Assembly (NCBI GenBank): GCA_022605405.1
Contig: JABYQQ010000018.1
Location: 124,001 to 188,000, forward strand
Direction of reading: 5' to 3'
Origin: Earliella scabrosa
Taxonomy: Eukaryota; Basidiomycota; Agaricomycetes; Polyporales; Polyporaceae
Length of the DNA: 64,000 nucleotides
The position numbers and the translations under genes are program-made. Under the pieces are notes generated by a model. It was not told the DNA's origin. It made no database searches and worked only from the letters and a program-made list of their open reading frames with translations. Positions 8,708-21,331 of this stretch are shown piece after piece. Within the stretch, counting starts at the first letter, position 1. The number at the start of each line of letters is the position of its first letter.

Positions 8708-11285
8708 GGGAGTGGCTCGTACAAAGTTCGGGGTAGCGCACAACCATCGATGAGGAAGTACCTATGCCTGAGTCACAGTCAGCGTAAGGCAGCGCCTGCG
8801 CTGTGAGAGCGAAACGACGCACAAGTTAATAGCTCTCTCTTGCTAGACAAAGACCTGGACGTCGGACACGGACCGTGTGCAGAATCCAAAGGCACTGGCA
8901 CTTCTACAGAAGGCGGAAGCACCCCCATCTGGCCCCCATGAAGCTCATTGAGGTCAGCATCGGGACGGCGTCTTGCTGGAGGCGTTTTCGCCGATACATC
9001 GTAGCACGATTGACATGCAATAGAAGGCGTATCCGTCACACCTTGAGACATGGGGCTGGACGGCAGTCGGCGCCGCGATCGGTAGAAGCAATGCCTGAGA
9101 CGACAGTAGAAGTACACAGAGTTTACGCCTGCAAGGCACGGGTGCTGTCTGGAGTCCGTGAGCGGCATGTAGGTCAGCTGGAGGAATGTGAGGATAAGTC
9201 CACGATGGATGACGCGAATATCAACGACGCACACTTCTTTTGTGAAAGGGGTCTCTGCTCAGATTGCAACCGATCTGTCCGGTCGTTGGAAATGGACTGT
9301 GAGCTCCAATCATCTACGAAGTAGTCTTGCCGGTGATAGCAGCTTGGGTAACTAGAATGCCGTCCGTGATAGGGAAGGAGATGCAGCGGTCATGCGAAGT
9401 GGCAGACGTGAGAGCCTCGCCGTGAGTCATGAATATGACCGTGGCGAATGGCCACGAACGACACGGGGTAGGGGAACGTCAGAGTGTAGCAGTGTTAAGG
9501 GCGAGCCTGTAGCAGTAGTTCGCCCTTATGACCATCCATGGCAGCTCCGGTCCCCGACCGCACATCCATCCGGCATCGCTTTCCGGAGCGCATAGCGCTG
9601 ATTCGCAAGGCCGGCTGCCTACTTGTAGATCCACTCCCGCCCATCGAACGGTTTCATGGGGATCGACGGTCGACATCCGGGCCACGAGTCTAAAGTTTGG
9701 GAGCTCGGACTCGAATTGCCGAAGTGCCCTGAGTCGCTGAGGTTGTGTTATGTGCGTCACCCCATTCCAATCCCCAGTAAGTGCAACGGATTGTCGTCCA
9801 CTCACTGTCTTCTACCACACATTTTCACACCGTTCACCTCGAGGAGCGTCTGGGTCAGACAGAGAGGTGAGTACACTAGTGCAGTGCTGAAGATGTAATC
9901 AAGCTTACCCAACAGTCTACACGACGGTGCTTGAGAAATTGGTCCGGACGCTATGTGAGTGTTGGTTATAGGAGCTGCCAGTGCTAGGTCCGCGCCCCGT
10001 CGACGTCGGGGACACGAATCTGTACCAGCTTGACGAGAGATATGTCGGCAGTACGCAACATACCAGCCGTCAGAGAGTCCGATACAAGTCGCAGATGGAC
10101 GCATGCCTCCTCGGAATCTCCTGTCGCTGGCACTGCCGCCTCACCTGCACTAGGCTCGCCGTACTAGGGGTGACTTGATCGCGTATGGCGAACGGGCTCA
10201 GCAGGGTTTGCCCGTCTGGCAAAGCAATCGCTCTGTCACGAGTGGGATGGTTACAGCATCTTCCTAGCTTCAGGAGGCTACCGGCAGATTGAACATCACA
10301 GGATCCGCAACTTGCATATCTTGCATCTTCTCATCCTATTACGGACGTGACCGAGCTGAAGTACGTCGTTCGGTTGAGATACGACAATGTACAAGACGAC
10401 TTGAAGTCACCAGGATCCACGTTAATTTGCCTAGAAGCAACGCATGAAGTAGATCATCGCGCTAGTTTGGATCGTGGTCACATACGATTCCAACCGTCAT
10501 CGACTCGCCAGCTGAAACTTGCCAGATTGACTTGTACAGCCCCTGAGTACGTATGGCCTGCGATCGCCTCTCCTGAGTGGATGATAACAGGTTACTGAAG
10601 TACTAGTGAAATTGCTAGGTCTTCGTAGCACTCGAGTGTATTCGTAGAGAGAGCTGGAGGGAAAATGCCTCAAGGTCGTTCATCATGGTCGCAGTGTCGA
10701 CGCAGTTAGGCGCGGTGCGATGGGCGTCTTACAGTAACATAGCTCCTCCTCCTCCTCTCCCACCTTGTTCAACGTTCAAGTTCATCGGGGACGGCGTGTT
10801 CAGCAGTAGGTAAATCCCGTTATCGTCGCAAAGACTGTAGGCTCACTCAACACGATGATCACTCGAGAATGGGTGATCGTCCCGGGCCCGCACTGCCCGC
10901 GCCTACCAGCAGCAACCCGCGTGCCGTGACAGCAGAGGCTAAACTTGGAACTCGTACCCACAAAACTCCCACAAAGCAAGCAATAGCCAACTTTTCTTTG
11001 CGCACGTTCGTTTTGCCTTCCATGTGCAGCGGGATCAGTGCCTTCTCGCGAGCGATACCCGCCTACGAACACGTCGCGCTCGACGTACCCCGTCAACCTG
11101 CCTCCTTCGCATCTCCGCATGAGCCGCACTCGCCTCTTCTCCAGGCCGCCGATGCTCAGGTTCTCGTTCTAGACTGGCTCTGAACGTGCTTCCAGTCAGG
11201 CACTGTAATGCATACACTGCCGTTCGAACGGACCTCGTCCCGCTCCAGCGCACGAGCTGCTTCATCTGTCAGGCCGACCCCGAGG
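8708..11285. other. 2.6-kb region with no recognised gene
   Basis: I found no gene here that I can support. Several open frames of 60-150 codons exist on both strands (for example 8875..9324 plus and 9802..10104 minus) but none has a recognisable motif or a convincing splice chain. A short FDGREWIYK reading near 9600-9660 (minus) faintly recalls the DUF6593 middle motif and may be a relic. No terminal repeats or transposase signature was seen. The region is probably intergenic DNA with decayed fragments. Confidence 0.4.
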
Positions 11286-11286
11286 G

Positions 11287-11292
11287 TATAAA
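11287..11292 (+). promoter_or_regulatory. TATA box of the acid phosphatase gene
   Basis: A perfect TATAAA lies 44-49 bases before the ATG at 11336 and supports that start. Confidence 0.6.
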
Positions 11293-11335
11293 GACACATC
11301 TGTCAGCCTGTGCCTTCCTGCCGCTTACCAGAACG

Positions 11336-13287
11336 ATGTCCATGGCGACGCGTTTGTTGCTCATCCTCGCCATTCCACTTGTGTTCGCGAGGTCGACGCT
11401 CGCAGCAATCGCGCAGAGCTTCCAGCCGCCTTCATCCTCGCCTGAAACGTCGTCTGCAAATTATACTGGGCAGTCAAACAACACGCTCAGTAATGGACCC
11501 GTGGTTCCAGGTCAGGTTTTTGACCGGTTTGTTCAGATCTGGATCGAGAACACAGATTGTGAGTGTGAATGCTTGCAACATTCACTCAAGCTCGAGAGGA
11601 CTGACCTCCTTCCCAACGCAGTCGCAACTGCGGCATCGTCGCCGGTGTTCCAAAACCTCAGCAGGGAGGGCATCTTGCTTGAAGCATTTTACGCCGTGAC
11701 GCATCCATCCGAGCCCAACTATATCGCTGCTGTCGGCGGAGACTTCTTCGGGGCTCATGATGATGACTTCTGTGCGTGCTAAAATTATTTCCCCCCAACG
11801 GGCAGACTAACAGTCCCGAGCAGACCATATACCGCAGAACATTTCCAGCGTTGTCGATCTTTTGGAGGAGAAGAATATCTCATGGGCAACCTGTGAGTGT
11901 GCTACATTCAGGAACCAGTTCAAGCATATTGAGGAGCGTACCAGACCAAGAGAACATGCCGTTTGACGGCTTCACAGTGAGTTTAGGCTCCGATACTGCA
12001 TAGGGCGAATCTGACCAGCCTTGCAGGGTTTCAACTTCACTGAGCCAGACTACCTCAGTGCGTTCCATCTATGGAACCATGACCAATCCATTCGCTGACA
12101 CGGCATGTAGCGGGAAACAGTACATATGTCTACTACGTGCGCAAGCACAATGGGCTCATCATCTTTGACTCGGTCACAAATGTCACCGACCGCGCTCTGC
12201 GCGTACGAAACTGTCAGTCCTTTCAAGTTTCTTCAATAGAGAACGTCGCTGATGCAATGAACTGAATCTCAGTCAACGACTTCGCTAACGACGTCCAGGC
12301 CGATGCAATTCCACAATGGAATTTCATCACGCCTAACCTTGTAAACGACGTGCGTGCAGCGGCCATTTTCAGTTCGATTGGACGTCTGACACCGCCATCA
12401 GGGCCACGATACGACCATCGACTTTGTCGGTGACTGGCTTAACTTCTGGCTAATCCCTCTACTGAGGGACGAGAAGTTCAACAACAATCGCACCATCATC
12501 CTCCTCACCTTCGACGAGAACGAGAGTAAGCCGTCCTGTCCTATAGTACAGATTCTCGGTTTTCCAGTACATGCTGACCATATGAGTGTGCAGCATCGTC
12601 CATCAATAATCGCATCTACACCCTCGTCCTTGGAGCGGGGTTGCCGAGAAACCTCCAGGGCACGTCAGACGCCACCTTCTACACGCACTACTCGGCGCTC
12701 TCCTCCGTGCAGGCCAACTGGGGACTCAAGTCCCTCGGCCGTCAGGACACGAACAAGACCATGAATAACGTTTTCGAGTTTATCGCGAGCGTCACCGGCT
12801 GGCAGAACAACGGCATCTCCGGCAACTCCTCCAGCATCCGTGCGTCCTGTCACTGACCCTCGAAGGCGTAACCTACTGATGCACCACGCACCCTGCAGCG
12901 CTCCTGAACATTTCAGGTCCGATTCCCGGTCCGCTCAACACGGAGCACTACATCCCCTTCACCGCGCCCAACATGTCTGCCCAGGGCGCGGGCGGACAGG
13001 GTGTGTTTGTTGCGCCGGGCCTCAACATGTCGCTCACCGCCGCGGTCCTCCCTGCGCCCGTAAACCTCACCGATCAGGGCCAGGAGAACCCGTGGGGAAC
13101 TGACCCGGGCATCAACTATGCCAATGGGACGAAGGCACTCGAGCCACCGTCACCGTCTGCGACGGGGCCGGGCGGATCTGGGGCGGGTGGTGGCAATGGG
13201 TCGAATGCGGCTGTTGGTACGAGAGCGGGAGCGGAGGTTGGGTTGCTTTTGTTGGGTGTTGCTTGTGGTGTTATCGTCATATTGTAA
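11336..13287 (+). CDS. Secreted acid phosphatase, phosphoesterase family
   Basis: Ten exons, join(11336..11558,11622..11771,11824..11892,11945..11976,12027..12057,12111..12212,12273..12349,12402..12525,12594..12839,12899..13287), give 480 residues with every phase consistent; three exons are only 31-77 bases. A signal peptide fills residues 1-22. The phosphoesterase (PF04185-type) blocks appear in order: VQIWIENTDF, EAFYAVTHPSEPNYIAAVGG, YQENMPFDGFTGFN, YYVRKHNGLIIFDS, FITPNLVNDGHDTT, and ILLTFDENE. The HDT and DEN elements are metal and active-site residues of this family. The C-terminus has a Gly/Ser-rich linker and a final hydrophobic stretch (GLLLLGVACGVIVIL), as in GPI-anchored wall proteins. 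Role: extracellular phosphate scavenging at the cell surface. Many N-glycosylation sequons (NxS/T) support secretion. Confidence 0.92.
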
Positions 13288-13574
13288 AGTGAGGGCTTTG
13301 CTTGTCAGTGGGAAGATGACACCAGACGAAGGACGTGTACTAAAACATGTGTATGATACATGAGCATCCGAGCTTGAGTCTACCATGTCGTTGCGGGCAT
13401 CGGATGTGCCTACTGATCATCAAGAGCCCAGGTGGAAGATACATCTGTAGAGTCCACATTATGCCAGGAGTGGTACAGGACTATAACACGTGCGGTACAA
13501 TAGTACATCGAAAGCCATGACGAACACGAGAGCAGATGCCAAAGACAGTGAGAAAGAGAAAGAGAATGGACGCA

Positions 13575-15403
13575 TCATGACGGCGTTGAGGTGATCAGAT
13601 CCATGTATCGCTCTCGCTCCTTGGCCCACTTCTCTTCGAGTTGTTGTTGGGGAGTCATCTCCATGACGGTGTCGACCCATGCGAGACCCCATGCCCCGCC
13701 GCCCACTTTCGCACCGCCGAGAACCCGACGCTTGCCCTGGTCGTCCGGGAGCGCCTCCCAACGAGCGCGTGTTGGCTGGGTATCTGAGCGATCTGGGTGA
13801 CGGCAGCTGTCAGAGGACGCGTACCGACATGTTCCACATGGAGCACTCACATAGAACAATTCCTGTCTGGGGTTCGTACACACCAACAGGCAGCTGACTC
13901 TCTTGCAATCGTCTCTTCCTTTCGCGCTCCATGATCTCCTCCGCGGACCTCTTCTCCCCCGGCGCAGGGTCCTTCTCGCCCTCCACGTCCAAGATGCCTC
14001 CACAGATCTTCAGTGCCTCCTTTCTGAGGTGGGCCCACTCGCTCGACATCTCGGCGGTACGCTCCGCAGCGACGAACATCCAGTTCTCTTCGTTTACGCC
14101 ATCCCGGGTAAGGTACGACTTTCGGACGGCATTGAGCGGGCCGTCGCTATAAGGTCCCCAGCCTGAGCCGCCGAAGATGGTTGTAGGCCCGCCTGCGCGG
14201 TACATGCCGGTCCCGCCTCCGCTTCGTTCACTCTTCCCCGCTTGGCCGGCACCTGAGGTACCTGCCGCGAGAGCAGCGGCTTCGTTCGCAAGGTTGGAAG
14301 TGTCTTGTAGATCGCCGACAAGGTCGCCCGGCTTCAGACCTTTGGCGGTAACTTCCTCGAGGACCTTGTCTTCGTAGTAGTCGTCAATGACCCATCTGCC
14401 ATCTACAAACCACAGTTCAGTGAGGTGCGATATAAGCAGTTCAGGTACACGTACCGATAAGCATCTTCGCTCCGTGTAGTTTGAATGCACTGCGGGCGGT
14501 GACCAGAGTGACACTACGGGTCTTCAGATGGGAGCCAAGTTTGCCTGCCTCGATGAGATGGTCTTTCTCCCATTGCGTCGCATTGAGTTTCATGGCAAGA
14601 GGATTGCGACGGAAGTAGTACAAGGAGTCGCGGAAACCGGATGTGCGCGCTGCATCGATGGCGAGCATGTACTTGCGCTCCGGATGTCGATTGGGTAGTA
14701 CGAACGTCTGAGCCTTGAACCTCCTGCCTATAAGAAGACACTCAGGCTTCAGCAACCGCTACACGCAAGAGACAACTCGTCGAGGCTCACCTCCAAGTAG
14801 GTCACCGTTCTGATCGATCTTGGTGTCACCCTTGGGGTCGTCCTCCGTAACATACTCGTCGCCGTCAATCACATACACCTTCCCATTTATTCGCCGGAAA
14901 GGCTTCCCGCCACCCATAGGTCCCTCCTCACCTTCAGCAGCAGAGGCTTCCGCGCCTTCTGCAGCTTCAGCCTCCTGCGCTTCCTCCCCTCCACGTTTCG
15001 GCAGTTTGATGGTTATGCCTCGCCCACGCCCGCGTCCTCGCCCCCTACCTCGACCCCGACTGCGAGGTGTAGACGTGCCTACGGCACCGCGCCCTCTGCC
15101 TCTTGGCCTGCCGCGCTTACGCACGGGCGTGAACTCAACCTCCTCCGCTGCATCGTCTTCGTCCACATCTGGAACGCTAGCGTCTCCGTCTTCGTCGTCG
15201 TTGTCGATATCGACCGTTTCTTCCTCGTCCTCTTCTGGTTGCGGAGATTGTGGCACGGAGCCCGACGCGCTGCGTGACCCGCTCGTCTGAGCGTCATCTT
15301 GCTGCTCCTCCACTTCCTCCTCTTCTCGGACAGACGCGGCTCGAGTGGGTGCACTGCGTCCACGGCGGGGACGGATGATGATTTTGGGTGTGCTTGGTGC
15401 CAT
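13575..15403 (-). CDS. rsc7: Rsc7/Npl6-type chromatin remodelling subunit
   Basis: Four exons, complement(join(13575..13783,13851..14402,14455..14727,14791..15403)), give 548 residues. The N-terminal 200 residues are acidic and basic by turns, with a long RG-repeat stretch (GRGRGRGRGRGRGI) resembling an AT-hook or nucleic-acid-binding tail. The CRC_subunit (Rsc7/Swp82) domain follows at about 205-330: FRRINGKVYVIDGDEYVTED, DTKIDQNGDLLGG, RFKAQTFVLPNRHPERKYML, ARTSGFRDSLYYFRRNP, VTARSAFKLHGAKMLIDGRW. The C-terminus carries the conserved QPTRARWEALPDD and GGGAWGLAWVDTVME blocks. It should be a subunit of RSC/SWI-SNF remodelling complexes in the nucleus. The ATG at 15403 is preferred over an upstream non-ATG extension. 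Confidence 0.9.
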
Positions 15404-15702
15404 CCCCGATTGGTGTCGACGCAGAGGGCTAAGCGTAGTCGCCAAGTACTGCGGCCTCGTTCTAAGGAGTAGCGGCGAAGAGTAAGGGCAGTGGTAGCCA
15501 GAAACAGAGAAAGGGAGTGTCGGAACGCGTTCGCAGTCCAAGTCAGGTCCAAGTCGAGGCGGAAGGTGGCCACAGACGCGCTAGCGCCGAGGAGGGTGCG
15601 GCACGTGACAGACCTCATTGGGAAACAGCACAACACGGTCGCGCGCGCGGCGAGCGCGTCTTGACCACATCTCCCATCCTCCTCTACACCCCTGTCGGCA
15701 CC
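15404..15702. promoter_or_regulatory. Shared promoter of rsc7 and scc3
   Basis: Only 299 bases separate the two diverging ATGs. An E-box-like CACGTG lies at 15602..15607 and an inverted CCAAT (ATTGG) at 15617..15621. No TATA box is seen, as is common for housekeeping genes. Co-regulation of these two chromatin genes is plausible but inferred from layout only. Confidence 0.5.
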
Positions 15703-18700
15703 ATGGCCGACGCGGCTGAACCTAGAAGATCTCAGCGAGAGAGAAAGCAGGCAACGCAGTTTGTATCAGGTAAGGGCTCCCCGAGGGAGGAATGCAACCA
15801 CATGCTGACGAACGTCACAGTGAACAGCTCGTTGCTGAAACGGAAACGATCCGACGCGACAAGTGACGAGGAGAACGGCGCGGAGGACGCGCGGGATGAA
15901 GCCTCCGACCACGAGGCCGCTGACAACGAGGCCGACGCCGAGGAAGGGGACTATCACGCGCCGAAACCATCAGGCAAGTCCCCGACGAAACGGAAAACGA
16001 AGGCAGCCGCTGCACCGAAGAAGCCACGCGCACCGAAGGGCACCGGAACCAAGCGTGCAAATGCGAAACCAGCAGGCCCTCCAAAGCCGAGGAAAACAAC
16101 TGCGCGGAAAGGGAAGCAAGCCACGACGGGTGATGGGGAGTTCGACGCAGAGAAGGTTGTGAAGGACAGTAAGATTGCGGGGGATAATGCGTTATTCAGT
16201 GCGTTTTACTACCTCTTCTACGCAACGCGCTCTTATTTCGGTGGTTCAGACGCAATCATGAACCCTGCCGCGGCGCTCCAGTCTACAGCTGAAGACTACC
16301 TGGAGTCCTTGTCAAATTCCCCTGGACCGAGTTTAGCGGAGCTCATCAACTGTGTCTTACGCGCTTGCGGGTGCAATGATTCAGTGGATGAGGACCGGGT
16401 AGTTGACTACGACGGGGTGCTTGACGCGCTGGATGACTTCACGGAGGCTCTGAAGAAGGTGTGTGTCCGTCTTGTGTCGTGAGACCGCAAACCAACCTTG
16501 CTACCAGGACAACACCCCCATCTACCCTCTGACGTCCAAGCTCCCCATGTTCAAGAAGTTCCGCAAGTCCCTATCCGAGTTTCTCGAACGTCTCATCGTT
16601 TCCTCTGCCGAACTTGGCTCGCTCTATACTTCCGACCTCATGCCGACTCTTCAGACCTGGGTCATCGCCATGTCATCCTCCCAATTGCGTAGCTTCCGTC
16701 ACACTGCTACGGTCATTGCTCTTGAAGTAGGGACTGCCCTTTGCGATGTCGCTGCCGCAGTGGAGAAGGAAGCCGAAGTGATCAGTCGCCAGCGGGAGGG
16801 TGAGCGAAAAAGGAAGGCCGCCGGCAACAACAAGGGAAAGGCTGGGAATGCGCGCGAGACTGAGCTAGGGAAGAAGGCAGCAGAAGTTAGGGAGCGTCGG
16901 GCGAGGCTCGCAGAGTTCCTGAAGGAATTTGTGGATGGGTGAGTGCGATGATCTGGCTCTGCTTCTGCGCGTCTGAGCGCATATATGCAGCGTGTTCGTC
17001 CACCGATACCGGGATCTCGACCCAAACATCCGAGCCGAATGCGTGCGTGCAATGGGTTTCTGGTTCAAGAAATACCCGGGACATTTTCTGGATGGCGCCT
17101 ACCTGCGTTATGTAGGTTGGGTCCTCTCAGATGCGCAGACTCAAGTGCGTCTTGAGGCTGTGAGAGCCTTGGCTTTGGCCTACGAGCAGACCGCATTCAT
17201 CGGCGCTGCAGCACTGCAACACTTCACGGAGCGTTTCAAGCCGCGCCTCGTGGAGATGGCCGTCGGCGACATCGAGCTCAGTGTTCGTGTCGCAGTCGTG
17301 CAGGTGCTGCAGACTATCGACGGGCACGGTTTGCTCGAAGATGAGCAGCGCCAGAAGCTGTGCCTCCTGGTGTTTGACGAAGAGGCGCGCGTCCGTCGGG
17401 CTGTGAGCGGGTTCGTCAAAGGCGTTTGGGAGGAGACTGTCGAGGAGCGGTTAGTGGGGAGGAAAGCTTCCGACTCGGACAAGCATCGCGCGGGCATCAA
17501 GGCACTCGGCATGCTTCTCGTTAGCTGGGGGCGCGCATTGGACAGGACTGATGGCGAGGGTGATGACGACGACAGCATGGACCTAGGCGAAGGGTCGTCG
17601 AAACGTGTCCGCGCTAAGGAAGTCGCAACACTCGTCGGCAACAACCCCAAAGGGCGCACCGCGCTTGTGGTCGAGGCGTTGTGGGACGAGGTGGAACCGG
17701 TACGCGACTGGGAGACGCTACTCGACGTTCTGCTTTTGGACCATTCAGCTGCCGATGAAGGCTCCCGTCCACGCTCGAAGGGCAAGCAAGCTGCATCTGA
17801 TGAGTCGGTGGACGAGGCCTATCGCCTCGAGGAGGTTGAAGAAGCGGTACTCCTCGAAATGTTCGTCGCAACACTGCGGAAGGCGCTAGCGGACGCTGCC
17901 AACGCGAAGAAGGTATGTGATGTACGCTATTACAGAGTATACATACTGACATCAGTCTTGTACTAGCCGGACGAGGACTCAACGTCATCGGACGTAACCC
18001 GCGCCTTGATCAAGGCGCTCCCGAGGTTGTTCGTCAAGCATCAGACCGACGAGGGTAGAATATCGGACGTCCTGCTTATCCCTCAGCTGATGAACTTGGA
18101 TCTCTATCTCGAGATGAGGATGATGACGGTGCGTTGCGTTGCGTTGTTGCCTGGGAGCGTGCATGGTGGCTCAACGGTGTCTGCGCCTCAGGCGTACTCG
18201 AGTTTGTGGGAGGACGTCACCAAGCAATTCCTCTCCCACTCGTCCCCAGTTGTGCTGGCGAACGCGGTCGCGAGCATCCGACGCATGATGGATGCGACCA
18301 GCTTGTCGAACACGAATAGTACGAAGATTCTCGAGTTGGAGGACGAGCTCTCAACGTCCTTGAGGGACGCAATCGCTGGCCGAGACGAGGTGGAGGTTGC
18401 GTCGTTCACTGAAGATGAAGTCCTCTCCCTCGGCGCCATCTGCGCTCGGTTGGCTGCGCTCTTTGGTATACGCGACATGACCTCTTGGATGGAAGAAGAC
18501 GAAGGCGGGAAGCAGAGCAGTGCCTGGGACATCGTCAGTGCTCTTGCCGAACGGGGTCGGCTGGGTTACAAGGAGGAAGAAGTGGTGAGCATCCGATTAC
18601 CACTCTTGACAAGCGTTGTCCGTTCTTACACCCCTTTCCCTTTCCAGATGGTGGACCGAGCTCTCCAACTCCTCACTTTGCACATCATGTGGAAAGCTCG

Positions 18701-20720
18701 AAGTTTGCCCGCGGCCGCCGAGCTCACCCCGGAGGAGATGGAGTTCCGCGACAAGCTCAAGGAGCAACGAGAGTCCCTTCTCGAGAAGCTCGTCGAATTC
18801 GCGGTGGGAACGCAATCGAACACGGTGGAAGGCGTACGCCGAGCGGTGCGTTGCCTGTCTCTCTACCCTCCGGTGCCGGTGCTGATATTGAGGGGCGTGT
18901 AACAGGCATTCCAGAGCCTTCTAACGTTGCATATTCTGTTCTGTGCCGCTGAAACTACCGCTCCTGATGGTAGCAGGTTACCAACCGCCGTCTTGCCTTT
19001 ATCTCTGGATGACGAAGTGCAGTACCGTTGCGCTGGTTTCGTTCAGGCGGAGATTGAGCGCTATGCAGAAGAGATGGCATCGCCTGCTCCAGAAGAGCCC
19101 GCGAGCAGCGACGAAGAGGATGAAGAAGATGAGGAGCAGGCCGAACCCGAAGAACAAGTCAAGGCCAAGAAGGGCCGTGGGAAGAAGGCTGTGAAGGCAA
19201 GCTCTCCAGGTCAGTCTTCCAAGTCCATTCATCCGGATGTCGAGCTGACAGAATTACAGTCCCTCAGCCCCAGTCTCGCCCTCAATTAGAGAAAGAATAC
19301 GTGTTTATCGGCGTCGTTACGACCTTCCTTCGTGCGATTCGGGCAGGCGTCATCCATTTCCGACATGCTGCAACCATCCTCGCACACTACGGCCGACTTG
19401 GCCCGACGTTCGACCTGTGCTCAAAGGTCATCGTAGAGATTTTGCGCGAGGAGGGCATGTACAAGAATAATGGCGAGGCTGTGGTCGAGATCATCTGTCA
19501 GGCTTTGCAGGAGGTGAGCAGCCAGAGTCTCCTGAGACACGACTCGGTCGATGACAACGTTTCTAGTCCTTCACGCTCTACCTTGACTCTGTCACGAGCA
19601 CGGAAGACCACTGTATCGCACTTGGAAAGGCTCTATCCGCGTGTCTGTTGATCCGCGGTGCTCAACTGTCTGTGGTGAGACGTCTCGACAGCAAGCACGT
19701 CGTCGAGATCCATACGACTTCTCTCAACTGGGTCGGGAAACGCTTAGCGGGGTATGAGAGCACCAAGAACAAGAAAGCAAGGAATAAGTGCATCAAGTTC
19801 TTCCGCGTAATCTTGCCCTTGTTGTCCTCCATCGACCCTCGAGACTCCTTGACGATGTAAGCCACCCTCTTCGACAGTCCTCTCCTCAGTGCTGATGGCT
19901 ATGTCCATAGCAAAACACATCTAGACAACATCATCGCCCAGTCTAAGGTCGTGATCTCCCCCACGTCCAAGTTGTGGGAGCCGTACCGGGCCTACGAGAA
20001 GAAGCTCACGGCAGCTTCGACGAAGGAGAAAGGTGTGTACTCCCTGTTGAGCCAGAGTTGCCGAGCTGACAGACATTGGAACCAGGTGCCGGTGGAAGGG
20101 GCAGGAAGAGGAAGGATGCGAAGAGCGCAGAGTTCGTCACCACAGACGAAGAAGTCGGAGAAGCCAGCGAAGTCGAAGAGCTCATGGCCAACGGCGACGT
20201 CGAGGGGCCAGTCAAGCGCAAGCCACGTGGTCGTGCCGCTAGAAATGGCGCTGCGACAGAGGCTGCCACAGAGGACGAGAACGAGGCGGCGCAGGCCGCT
20301 CAGACACCGAAGGCACGACCCAAACCGCGGCCGGTGCGTAACCGCGCGTCTGCGAAGAAGCCGCGCACCGAGTCGCCGTCCAAGTCGCCGTCCAAGTCAC
20401 CATCTCCTACCCCTGCGCGAGAGTCGGGGTCTCTCACACCACTGTCGTCCATACGAGACTCGGTCCCTCCAGAAGACCCCGCAGAGCCCGCAGAGCCAGC
20501 AGAGCCCGCAGAGCCAGCGGAATCGCCCCCGCCTGAAACCCCGAAGGCTTCCCGCAAGCGCGGCCGCTCGGATGACGACGAACCTTCGGACGAGGAGATG
20601 CCCGACGCAACAACAAACGGCGTCGAGCACACGGATGCCGAGGGAGCATCTCCTGGTGATGCGGCCGGCGCATCACAGGAGTCTGAGATCAAGATACGCC
20701 GGAAGCGTGTGCGCCATTGA
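15703..20720 (+). CDS. scc3: Cohesin subunit Scc3/STAG
   Basis: Twelve exons, join(15703..15769,15821..16458,16508..16938,16991..17912,17967..18128,18192..18584,18648..18845,18906..19209,19260..19513,19567..19856,19911..20032,20086..20720), give 1471 residues with all phases consistent. Residues 1-150 are charged and disordered with basic NLS-like runs. The STAG region follows (FLERLIVSSAELGSLYTSDL, LRSFRHTATVIALEVG), then the stromalin conservative domain at about 379-450 (VFVHRYRDLDPNIRAECVRA, MGFWFKKYPGHFLDGAYLRY). HEAT-like helices fill the middle. The last 230 residues are acidic and Ser/Pro-rich. Scc3 binds the kleisin Scc1/Rad21 and DNA and is needed for sister chromatid cohesion. Fragments of exons 9-10 and of the 3' flank are duplicated downstream. 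Confidence 0.93.
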
Positions 20721-20780
20721 CGATGCCCTGCGATGCTATACCCTGAGGCGCGACTGGTATCTTACGCTTATGCTTATTGG

Positions 20781-20852
20781 TCTCCATCTCACTCTCTGTC
20801 ATGTCTCGTACTGTAATGTCCTGTCTTGGTCTGTTGCTGTGGTGTTATGCTG
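20781..20852 (+). repeat. scc3 3' flank, copy 1 of a direct repeat
   Basis: This stretch just after the scc3 stop matches 22909..22991 in the same orientation. Shared blocks include GTCTCCATCTCAC, GTCTCGTACTGTAATG and TCTTGGTCTGTT. Both copies precede a copy of the F-box gene 3' end, so the duplicated unit probably spanned both. Confidence 0.7.
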
Positions 20853-21122
20853 TCCTCCCAGTCGAGTTCTGAATGTAATGCACGATCTGTACTGACGTTG
20901 TGGTTATCGGAAACAACTGTCTTGTCGCCTTAAGCTTGTTGCTCTCATGGAGGAACGATGCTGTCGTCACGGGTAGCCAACCTACGCTTTTGCGATGTGA
21001 TCTACCCACCGTTCGTGTGGCTTCGTGGCCAATTAAGTTGATATCGACGGCTCTGACCTGCGGGTGTGCGACCCGAGCTCCCAGTATCGTGGGGTGCTTC
21101 TTGATACAGAACCGAGGCATGT

Positions 21123-21310
21123 CATTGCGGTCTCTGTGAGCTTGAACTCGAACGTTCCTACTAGCGAGCATACCGTCCAGAAGAACCGAGAGACAAGCCG
21201 GTCCGTCTCTCTGGGCACGTACTAACGCAAAGTCTGGTGACCCAGTTCAACGCGAACTTGAACGTCTCGACCACCATGTTTCGCGCTCACCAGGAATCGC
21301 CCTTCGAAGA
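21123..21310 (-). pseudogene. Duplicated 3' exon of the F-box-like gene
   Basis: On the minus strand this matches exon 2 of the F-box/LRR-like gene at 23053..24553 over about 180 bases. Shared blocks include CGTCCAGAAGAACCGAGAGAC, TCTCTGGGCACGTAC (versus TGCCTGGGCACGTAC), GAACGTCTCGACCACCATG and CGCTCACCAGGAA (plus-strand reading). Small insertions and deletions break the frame. There is no matching first exon nearby, so the fragment is dead. Confidence 0.8.
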
Positions 21311-21331
21311 GCTGTCGGATAGAGCGGCTAA

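Noticed and set aside
8875..9324. Open frames of about 150 codons on both strands
   Set aside because: No motif, signal peptide or splice structure supports them; frames of this size occur by chance in GC-rich DNA.
9479..10104. DUF6593-like relic (FDGREWIYK) and neighbouring minus-strand frames
   Set aside because: Only one nine-residue reading resembles the family and neither the preceding nor the closing domain block is found, so it is not listed as a pseudogene.
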